This document shows, piece after piece, positions 55,008 to 64,000 of a DNA stretch of 64,000 bases. This DNA is from Vanessa cardui (lineage: Eukaryota; Arthropoda; Insecta; Lepidoptera; Nymphalidae). How positions within the stretch are numbered: position 1 is the stretch's first letter; each line of letters opens with the position of its first letter. The DNA is taken from assembly GCF_905220365.1 (NCBI RefSeq), contig NC_061147.1, positions 2,046,001 to 2,110,000 of the forward strand. Direction: 5' to 3'. The translations under genes were made by a program, and so were the position numbers. The notes beneath the pieces are model-generated. The model ran no database searches, was not told where the DNA came from, and saw only the letters and a program-made list of their open reading frames with translations.

Positions 55008-55285
55008 TATAGTACGACACAACTTAGATATAGCATCGACAAAAATCGTAAAACCGATCACATTCGAATTAAGTACGCTATCCCAAATTATCAATATTTA
55101 TTTCTCATGTGAATATGATCTTTAAGCAAAGGTAATAACTTGTAATATCATATGACATAATATATTCGTCAATTTACATGCACTTGCTTTCTCGGGTTGA
55201 ACTGAAGCGAGAATCCATAGCGACGAATAGCGTCGAATGGCGCGATAGAGAACTATTTTTTGGATGTATAAATCGATATTAATCG
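55008..55285. mobile_element. TA-target MITE (family E), copy 2, right end lost
   Basis: tatagtacgacacaacttag as in copy 1, and shared gaatagcgtcgaatggcgcg. The matching right terminal repeat is missing. Confidence 0.75.
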
Positions 55286-56032
55286 AATAGAAATAGAATT
55301 TGCCAATACCACAGCTAAGTTGTACTACGATATTAATTTATTTGTCAAAGTTCCGATTCAGTTTGATGACATTCAAAACGCCATTTTTTCATCCAACAAA
55401 TCCATAGTGAATACCATAGACTATTCAAGCTTCCGACAGAATGGTTTCACGTCGATTCGATGTCAAATATTTTTAATTTGTCTTTATTCCTTCTCTGGTG
55501 GGAATAGACGATTTAAAAACTATATTCATCCTCGTGTACGGAGTGGCGGGGTGTGTTTGTTGGCAATAAAACAAATAAACATACTCTTGCATTTTTGACA
55601 AAATGACGACCTAAATAAACATTCGTTTCTCATTTAACACACAGCTTAAAATTCAGGTGGTTTATCAACATGGGAAGGGTTTTTTAATATTTCTTAATAA
55701 ATATTATGAACGGATACTTATAATTCCATTTTTTTAGATATACAACCTGCTTAAGTTTCTATTTGATCGTAAGTAGTCACCGTACAAAGATTTATTATGG
55801 CATGGCAACACATATTACCAATACCTTAGAGCCTTGAGAACTTGTGTTGAACAATATAAAATTGCCGCAAAGAACTATAAGACATACTGAATAGTCTTGC
55901 TTCCAACTGGTAACTTATTCTTGTTAAAATAAGCCTCTGCGAAATAAAAGTAACCTACGTCTTAATTCTTATCCATCACATCTCAAAACAATTGAGTTAA
56001 AGATCTTGGCTCTCAAATATATACATTGTAAG

Positions 56033-56385
56033 GTTGAAGGAAAAACCGGAGCTGCCCTAATATGATGGGAGAAAGATAAGGAATTACGCCACACTACTTT
56101 CAGTATTTAGTGTTAATACTTGCATTCCAATCAGAGATATACACCCTACACATTTAATAGATCTTAACAGGAAACAAACAATCAAAATTTCGGGCTCAAG
56201 ATCTTCGCTAGAAATGATGAAGATCTACAAAGATAACACTGATTAAAAAGTCCATCTAGGGAGGTATTAGGAACATAAGAGGGAAAGAAAAAGACTTCAG
56301 GCTTCATTTTGGTTAACAGCACACGTTGGAATGTCAGGGAGTGAATGAGCAGACAAGCTCACAAGCTCGCTTGAACCTTATACAG
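56033..56385 (+). pseudogene. Decayed LINE RNase H domain
   Basis: Frames encode VEGKTGAALI-stop-WEKDKELRHTTF (from about 56033) and FWLTAHVGMSGSE-stop-ADKL (56304-56358). These match the start and the FW-x-AH-x-G-x-xGNE-x-AD motif of RNase H in jockey/R1-like non-LTR elements. Broken by stops and frameshifts; following decayed sequence to about 56700 may belong to it. Confidence 0.7.
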
Positions 56386-56710
56386 GTCTGTACTGCGCAA
56401 AGTCTCACTGCCGACGTCAAAAGTAATGCCAAAACGGTTCCTTTATATTTAGTTAGTCAATCAACTTAAGGCACAGAGAGATATATCTGGAAAACTCACT
56501 TAAAAACTGGAAAGTGCCAAAGACAACCTCCATATATGGACTATCGTACCAGGTTCTGGAAAAATAAATTGGATCATAGGCAACTTTATTTTAAAGAAGA
56601 CAATGTAGCTAACACCTCAAAGAGGCGAAGAACGACTTAAGACTATCGCAATCCTCACGACTGGCATCAGAAAGCAAGACCATAAAGAGTAAAAACGGGT
56701 GACAGTGGAT

Positions 56711-57010
56711 GAGGTGACTTTTTTATGGTATAGGTTGGCGGACTAGTATATGGGCCACTTGATGGTAAGTGATCACCATCACTAATAGACAATGATGCTG
56801 TAAAAAATATTAACTATTCCTTACATCATCAGTGTACCAACCTTGGAACTAAGATGTTATGTCCCTTGTTACACTGGCTCACTCACCCTTCAAACCGGAA
56901 CACAACAATACTCAGTACTGTTATTTGGTGGTAGAATAACTGATGAGTTGATGAGAGAGAGAGGCAGCACCTATCCAGACGGGCTTGCACAAGGCCGTGC
57001 CGCCAAATGA
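56711..57010 (-). mobile_element. Family B element, copy h
   Basis: ttttttatggtataggttgg to gggcttgcacaaggccgtgc-cgcc. An insertion of gatgagagagagaggc interrupts the 3' half. It directly follows the LINE relic. Confidence 0.8.
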
Positions 57011-57353
57011 AACACTTTGGAGCTAATGATGACATCGGATATCATTAGTGCTCTTTCTCATCGGAGATGAATCAAATTTAACACAATCTATCAGACAATC
57101 ACTATAAAGCAACATATAATTGTCCAAGACATTTTCAATAGTATTTCGGTTAATTTCAGATACAGTTACTGGAAGTAAATTGTATTTACAGGTGATATTT
57201 TTTATCCTAACGGATTAGACAATGAATAGACCAATTATGTTTGTTTACAAACATTTAGGGCATACTATAATACCCAGGACCTTAACTAAAAAGAAAACAA
57301 CCAAAATACGTCATAATGATCATATTTCTTATAGTTCCAGTGTCTTCAAAAGA

Positions 57354-57545
57354 AGTTTTTTTTTTATGTGATAGGTGGCAAACGAGCAGGAGGCTCACCT
57401 GATGGAAAGAGACTGCTATGGAGATCTGCAGCACCAGGGGCTTACAGGTGAGTTGCCGGCCTTTAAGGAAGGAGTACACTCTTTTCTTGAAGGTTACCAT
57501 GTCGTATCGGTTCGAAAAAGCTGGTTCCACAAAGTGGTTGATGAT
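57354..57545 (-). mobile_element. CR1/Zenon-like LINE 3' end
   Basis: T-run, then atgtgataggtggcaaacga, gcaggaggctcacctgatgg, gttgccggcctttaaggaag and aagctggttccac. A block widespread in insect genomes. Its end resembles the family B end. Confidence 0.65.
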
Positions 57546-59785
57546 GAGACGACTACTTAATAATGAATACTCCAGTTTACTTTCCAATTTACTTCGTCGC
57601 CTTTTCCAAACTAAACAACATATTTAAAAATCATTCAATTTTGAAGAAAAGCAATCAAATGTTTGATCTTTAATTTGTTTAAAACATAGTAATAAAAATC
57701 TTATTGAGCCATTTTGTTTAGCATTGGAGGTCAGATAAGACTGATCTTAAAATTTCTAAAACTGTGTAACATAATATTTATAAACAAGTAGGAACGTCAA
57801 TATTTCGGGAAGTATTATTCTCGTATCTATGTTGCTATCTTATCTTTTCGATCGCTATTGTATATTTGTTGTCGTCAAGGTTAAAACAACATTCAACAAA
57901 CATAGCGCTACGCATCCAAACCGGCTACAAATAAGAATTGGTCTTGGTTTCCCCTGTACTATCTTAGAATTTGTCTTGATTTTGAAACTAATATTATAAA
58001 TACAAAATTATATTTGTTTGTTGGTTTGTTACCCTTCCACGTCTTAACTTTTGTTTTGTATCATTAAATTTAGTAACTTTGAGGCACAGAAAAGGTCCTA
58101 AAATATTCTCCCAATATGGGCTGCTGACACTGACACACCGGACACGTATAATATGTAATATTATATAACTACAGAGTTTCTTGTTAGTTCTTCTTGAATC
58201 GATAACCGACTCGACGGTAGCTTTACATTTAATATATTGCTAAAAAAACAAAAAAAAAAAACAATTCATCCAACCAACCAAATCAAGAGTATTTGAATAA
58301 AGAATATTTAGATTCTATAGGTTATATTGTCTATGGTATAGTACTCTACCAGTCTGAGGGCTAATTCTACTAATTTATAATGGATACGGTTTATTAGCGT
58401 TTCGATTCCGATCTAACATCGATCAAACTGCAATTGTTTTGGACTATTACAACATGGGAAACGAAAATGGAAATTATTACGTGTTGATTTGATAGCGGAA
58501 ATGCGAGAATTTTTAGTAGAATGGACCCCCTATTCCTTACTTAGATCAAGAAAGGATTTTAACTTCAGGCGTTGATCATTCCCTTTCAACTATTCGTTGT
58601 ACTTCCTCGATGATTACTATTGACCAAATATCTTATAGGCTGAGATATTTTAGTGAAGTAAATAATGTATTAAAAATGTGCTTAAATAATCCTGAACCGG
58701 AGGATGGCTCAGATTAAAAAGATTTTCATTGTACATATTCTATTACATAATGATTGATTAATAATGCAAGACTATCAAATTTAAAGTAGGTGAATATGTT
58801 GGTAATCACATTATAACTGAAACCTACTTTGTAACGACCTGCATCTTCTGATATTTATGTGCTAGGAGTTAGGAGTTCTGTCTGTAAGGTTTTACAAAAA
58901 CGATAGCTGGATTCGTATAGAGCGTTTCACTTGAATTCTATTTTTAAATTTTTCTCCATATAGTCACACTGAAACGGCCCCCGTTATACCTATGTTATAC
59001 AGATTCACGCTAAAACTGCCCCCGTAACACTTTGGTTATATATTCTGTTATATAGAATGAACAAACATTTAAATAAAATATAAATAAAGGCTCTAAGTGT
59101 ATCAACATAAATATTCGTATTTTTATGTTTAGAAAAACTTTATCTTTAAGGCACGGATTCGAATCCCGGTCACTATGTTATCAAAACATACGCACACACT
59201 CGCAACAATGTTGATATTATCTTTGTACACAGCCAAACATATTAGATTACGTTTTTGTACCAAATAAATCTTAATTTGCAATTGTTTTGTTTTTTAATGA
59301 ATAACAAATGAAGATTCGTTCGTTCTCTACCCTGCTTCATTGAAATCCATTCGATTTGAAAATATTTATTATTCTATGAATATAGTAATAATTGCATTAC
59401 TATATTTGTAGGTATTATTTGCATAGAAGAAGCCGACATAACCCCAACGTCATTTATAAGTTTCTGACATATTAAAATTATTTTATAGAACTAAGCAAGA
59501 TTAGATAGAATTTATTCGCAACATTTTAATGATTTGACATAAAAACATACACTGTTCTTATGTTTTGCTTATAACAACTTCAATTTTATTTCCACAATTT
59601 GATAACAGTCTCCTTTTATTGTTGGAATAGAGCATACCTTAATTTATAAGTTTATTTAATAAAAAAAATTACAACTTTGCAGTTTTAATACCTACTGAAA
59701 TAGATATACAATAAGGAAGATATAGATTTTGAAAGATATCAAACAATAAAGAAATATTTTTATTCCAAGGGTTTATTAACATAAG

Positions 59786-60014
59786 AATTAATAACATTAA
59801 ATGCTTAAATATATACAAATATGAACTAAAACTAGTTATTATATAAATATTGACCGCGTGGAATGGTGGCAAGAATGCTAGCAGAACTTCCCCGTTGAAT
59901 CGCAATTGCGATCCTCTGAGCAAAAAACGAACCAGCCCTCCTGTCACCAGTGGAGGCAATGAGGCGAGGTGTTATATTTTTGATGAAGCTTCATGCACCA
60001 CTACTCCAAGGGCC
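59786..60014. repeat. Family C dispersed repeat, copy 2
   Basis: Direct repeat of 8290-8518 (see that entry). Confidence 0.65.
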
Positions 60015-60622
60015 AAGCGTTTCGACAGCAAATTATTACAAGTAAAATATGAATATTAAAAATTTTGTAAGTTTGTGTATGCATTTATTTTTGTTATAAA
60101 TAATGCTTGATATTAAGCATAGCAATAGTTAGTAATTATATAATTAGTAAAGAGTAATAAAATTGTCTACGTCCAAATCACATAAATCTTTAATTAGTTG
60201 ATATGTAAAGCATGCCAGAAAACTATGTTAGGGCAGGGTATTCCGGAGGACTAGAGGAGTATTAAAATCATAAACCAAAATGTACTTTATTGCAGTAAGG
60301 TTTATAAGCACTTTTGAAACGTCATAGGGTATCCAGAAGCGGCATGGGCGACGGGAGTGTTAGTACACGATCATGACGTTAAAGAGGCCTCCAAATATAA
60401 GGGTAACTATAACATAAACATAAAGGGTAACAATAAGTATAGGTATAAAACCCGTTTTTGTACAGTTTTAAACAGTTGAGAATTTAAATAGAATATTTCA
60501 TACAATGGTATAATCATATCATTATTTCCAAGTAGGTATTTCATATATAAACGTTGTAAACAAATTGGAAAAAACGGACACTAATAATTTTGAGGCCCCA
60601 GGATAGACTAAGGCTACTTGTC

Positions 60623-60956
60623 CAGTGGCGGACTAACTGGGGGACGGAAGGGCGGCTCGACCCAGGCCTTCAGTCTTGAGGGGCCCAAATGCATCCGCGT
60701 TCCTCTGATCAAGTCCTAAACAGGACTATAAAAATGTACTTAGCACCTACATCATTTCATCAAGATCAAGCTATACTCTACAGCCATCTAGGCTTTTTAC
60801 TCATAAAGATAAATAAATATGTATATTTAATAAAGAAACATGATATAATAAATAAACATAAACGCTTATGTATACAAATGTAAATTGAATGAAAGGTTTA
60901 TATTTTTTTTAAAGTTGGGCCTCATCCGGGCCTCTGACGGGCTTAGTCCGCCACTG
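60623..60956. mobile_element. hAT-type MITE, 334 bp
   Basis: Terminal inverted repeats cagtggcggactaa and ttagtccgccactg. Flanking 8-mers tacttgtc and ggcttgac match 5/8, a decayed target duplication. Sub-terminal ggggccc/ gggcctc blocks. Confidence 0.85.
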
Positions 60957-61025
60957 GGCTTGACACACTATAATTATGTCAAAAACGTTCCAAAACGAAT
61001 GTAAGATAAATAAGATATATGTATA

Positions 61026-61217
61026 GTTACAAAACCACAAAAAAAATATATACTAAATTTAAACTAAAATTACAATATATATATATATATATATATACAT
61101 ATATAGTGGTGCTTGCCTGGGTTTAGGCCCGCAATCATCAGTTAAGATGCACGCGTTCTAACCACTGGGCCATCTCAGTTCTATATATATTTTATATATA
61201 TATATATAATTAGAAAA

Positions 61218-61253
<36 letters not shown>

Positions 61254-61293
61254 AGTTTAAATTTAGTATATATTTTTTTTGTGGTTTTGTAAC
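61026..61293. repeat. 47-bp perfect inverted repeat around AT repeats and a SINE head
   Basis: 61026-61072 (gttacaaaaccacaaaaaaa...) is the exact reverse complement of 61247-61293. The 174-nt centre has (AT)n tracts and a minus-strand Metulj tRNA head (61104-61180). Confidence 0.92.
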
Positions 61294-61747
61294 TTTTCTC
61301 CTGTTGTATGATTTTGCTTGTCTACCTTTTAACTTTCCTGTCTATGTTTCTTCTTTCTTGGGTATACTGGAAGAAATCTCTTCTAGGGATAAGTATACCT
61401 TTTAAACTTATTTTTTCTGTGTACACATTTTCACCTTCTATGTATCTGACAAGTTTAATAAATGGTTAAATAAAAAAATAAAATAATAAGACATACTAAC
61501 TCGTAAAAAATTAATAATAATGTCTGTTTCGATAAGTTTTATCATACATAATTAATTAATTACCGATCTAATTTAAACCGGTAATTATCATTAAACGTGT
61601 CTATAAAACACAACATTATATTATGTTACCTGTGTGAAGAAAAATTATTTTAGCAAAAGATATAGTAATATAAAGTTTTCTGTCGATATTATCATCGAAA
61701 ATTATTGCAAAGAAGTTGTCAAAAAGAGATACAATTATATATAGAAC

Positions 61748-62065
61748 TTAGATGGCCCAGTGGTTAGAACGCGTGCATCTTAACTGATGATTGCGGGTTT
61801 AAACACAAGCAAGCACCACTATATATGTGTATATATGTTATCCAGGTTACCCAGACTGAAATTGTGGTTAGAACGCGTGCATCTACACTATATATATGAG
61901 CTTAATTTGTGTTTATAATTCATCTCATGCTCGGCGGTGAAGGAAAACATCGTTAGGAAACCTGCATGTGTCTAATTTCATCGAAATTCTGCCACATGTG
62001 CATTTCACCAACCCGCATTGGAACAGCGTGGTGGAATATGTTAATTTACAGGCTGTTACTTTACT
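61748..62065 (+). mobile_element. Metulj-type SINE, rearranged
   Basis: A head at 61748-61820, then a second partial head (gtggttagaacgcgtgcatc at 61865) after ggttacccagactgaaa, then a body with a 3' deletion (gtggaatatgttaatttaca). Confidence 0.75.
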
Positions 62066-62509
62066 TTATATTTAGATTCTACTCTATAGATTTTTTAGAA
62101 AGAGAACATAGGAAATTATTTTAATTGGGCTTTATATGACTTATTTTTATGGCATATTTGTTTCAATATGATTTCGATCATATGACCTTGAATGGAGAGT
62201 ACTAGTCATTATCTGGTCCTATATATACTCTTCCACGAAGTACTTGTTAAGTTCAAGTTTTTGGTTTATCTCATATCTTAAATCAAATGGTCAAATAAGT
62301 GATAACGAATTTGTCTTAGAAAAAATATGCTTGTGTACCTAAAAATGCATGTTGTCTTAAAGATTCGCACACTTTATATTATGTATAATGTGGAAGAGTA
62401 GCGCCTGCTGATGGTCCTTAATAAATAATTAAAAAAAAAGAAAATCCTGATTGGTCTAATTAATCGTTGGACACTTTTAGCGGAAATACAGCCTGATTTA
62501 CTTTGAAAA

Positions 62510-62765
62510 TAGGTTACCCAGTCTGAGATGGTCTAGTGGTTAAAACGCGTGCACCGACATAATATATATGAGCTTAATTTGAGTTTATAATTCATCTCGT
62601 GCTCGCCGGTGAAGGAAAACATCGTGAGGTAACCTGCATGTGTCTTATTTCATCCAAATTCTGCCAATCCGCATTGGAACAGAGTGGTGAAATATGTTCC
62701 AAATATTCTCCTCAATGGGAGAGGAGGCCTTAGCCCAACTGTGGGAAATTTACAGGCTCTTACTG
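62510..62765 (+). mobile_element. Metulj-type SINE, variant copy
   Basis: ggttacccagtctgagatgg, then ctagtggttaaaacgcgtgc; the B-box part is deleted (gtgcaccgacataatatata). Shares the ggttacccag 5' extension with the second head at 61845. Confidence 0.7.
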
Positions 62766-63296
62766 TACTGTTACCATACCCAGGTTATGCCACGTAAGCA
62801 CCAGGATGTCACATACTCAAACTCATATTCAAACACAAAGTAAGTACTACATAGATACTACTTAGTGCGTTTTATCGTCATAAACTTCTTTTGAAAAGTT
62901 GTTTAAATTGATTAATTAAACCAAAACCAACAATATAAGCTGTTAATTAACAAAAAAATCTTTTAAACTACGCTACATAAAGTGACTCCAAGCGCTTGAA
63001 TTAATTTAATTCACACAATTAGAAACGAGAACTTCACAATTATGAAACGTATCCGTGAAATGAACACGTTGTTTCCCGGACAGAAGTTAGTCATAAATTG
63101 TTTGTATAGTTTTTAGGATTAAATCTTAGTTCAAACGTTTGTAAATAGTTATCGTTATTTAACTTCAAGTTACTCACTTAACTTGCTCCTATTTTATATA
63201 CAACTGACTGTGCCCTTTTTTGCTGACTTAGTGCGTATTTAAATTTAAAGATAAAATTATTATTGTAGCCTTAGCTACTTCTTACTATTTACCTTT

Positions 63297-63490
63297 GACA
63301 GTGAAAGTCCTAACAAAATTGGTCCAGCTGTTTCAGAGATTAGCCTGAACAATCTGTCAGACGGACAAATATTGCAAAAAATGACATTTTGCTATGTGTA
63401 CCATGTACATACGCATTTAGTTAAAAGTAAGTTATTTTAATATTACAAACAGACACTCCCAATTTTTGTATGTGTCTATATTATAAGTTG
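63297..63490 (+). repeat. RTE-like LINE 3' tail relic
   Basis: Second copy of 705-905: acagtgaaagtcctaacaaa, ggtccagctgtttcagagat, cagacggacaaatattgcaa, ttttaatattacaaacagac. Confidence 0.45.
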
Positions 63491-63508
63491 TCAATACTTT
63501 CTCCTTGC

Positions 63509-63660
63509 CTCCGCTGGTTCCTTTTTTTCAGAGGATCGGAACTGAAGAAAAACGGAAGAAAAATGCTGCTAGTTTTCTTGCTACCATTCCACAAAGTAAG
63601 GATTTATACATCAACTATTTTTAATTGATATTTATATTTAATTACTTAAAGTTAATAATA
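63509..63660. repeat. Family C dispersed repeat, inverted decayed copy
   Basis: Reverse complement of family C: agaggatcggaactg, aaaaatgctgctagttttct and tgctaccattccacaaag-taaggatttata. Confidence 0.5.
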
Positions 63661-64000
63661 TTAATTAAAGACAATATACAAGACGTGTTTTTGTATCGTC
63701 TTTTTAAGTCTAATCAAAACGTTAACAAAATATATGTAAATACAGATAATTAAACCAACATCTGAATTTAAAAAAAAAAGAAAACAAAAAAGGTTACATG
63801 CATTGTTCATGTATTTATATATAATGTAGTTTAATGGAACAATTAAACCCTATTGCAACATATCAGACTGTATTCCTACATAAGGTGATTGTAATTTTAA
63901 TTGCAAAACGTTGCACACATTATTAAAATAGGGATTGTTCACACTAGCAATAAGTTTTGCAATGTAAAGTCTCCGCGAACGCAAAATTGGCAACTTTTTT

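Larger units (their letters stand above)
51517..64000. other. Gene-free, repeat-rich region
   Basis: No convincing protein-coding exon. The 92-aa frame at 55320 and others lack support. Holds hAT MITEs, SINEs, a decayed LINE, inverted and dispersed repeats (listed); 53010-54990 and 57550-59780 show nothing beyond AT-rich sequence and short degenerate repeats. Confidence 0.6.

Noticed and set aside
55320..55598. 92-codon frame starting MYYDINLFVKV
   Set aside because: No recognisable domain, AT-rich composition and no splice or promoter support; it abuts a MITE remnant.
57375..57627. Short frames with MERDCYGDLQHQGLTGELPA
   Set aside because: This is the translated 3' end of a common LINE, not a gene; it recurs in many insect genomes.

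Overview
This is lepidopteran genomic DNA, probably from a butterfly. The evidence is AT-rich non-coding sequence, many tRNA-derived SINEs of the type called Metulj in Heliconius, Lep1-like Helitron ends (a CTAGT 3' end) and insect-type hAT and TA-type MITEs. No bacterial or viral gene was seen. Two multi-exon protein-coding genes converge tail to tail; one tRNA gene and a dense layer of mobile-element copies fill the rest. Both gene models were built by hand from ORFs, GT-AG boundaries and codon phase, and in both every junction keeps the frame.

Gene 1 (+ strand, CDS 10194-31833, 16 coding exons, 638 aa) encodes a one-LIM-domain cytoskeletal protein resembling LIMA1/EPLIN. The LIM domain spans exons 2-3; the rest is charged, low-complexity tail. 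The stop codon is the first codon of the last exon. Inside the 5.6-kb intron 5 there is a well-formed core promoter followed by an ATG-free leader exon (18578-18700). It would splice to exon 6, whose first ATG is in frame, giving a 420-aa isoform without the LIM domain. Intron 1 holds a same-strand tRNA-Ser(GCT) gene (11369-11450).

Gene 2 (- strand, CDS 51425 down to 36737, 12 coding exons, 1018 aa) is an RSBN1/KDM9-family protein, the JmjC-related family of H4K20 demethylases that includes C. elegans DPY-21. The conserved core lies in exons 3-11. The last exon is a ~295-aa Ser/Asp/Lys/Glu/Arg-rich tail.

Layout: 1-10184 has no coding exon and several repeats; 10185-31833 is gene 1; 31834-36736 is a convergent intergenic/3'UTR interval with almost no repeats; 36737-51425 is gene 2; 51426-64000 is gene-free and rich in repeats, including a textbook hAT MITE with an 8-bp target duplication, decayed LINE RNase H sequence and a 47-bp perfect inverted repeat.

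The most interesting features are the internal LIM-less promoter/exon of gene 1; two independent tandem duplications of 5' splice sites in gene 1; a recurring pattern of repeats starting within ~20 bp of splice donors in both genes; a 1.7-kb alternating CA/CG-type minisatellite beginning about 10 bp after a donor; and a segmental duplication of SINE plus flank in gene 2. No new defence system or operon-like system is visible.
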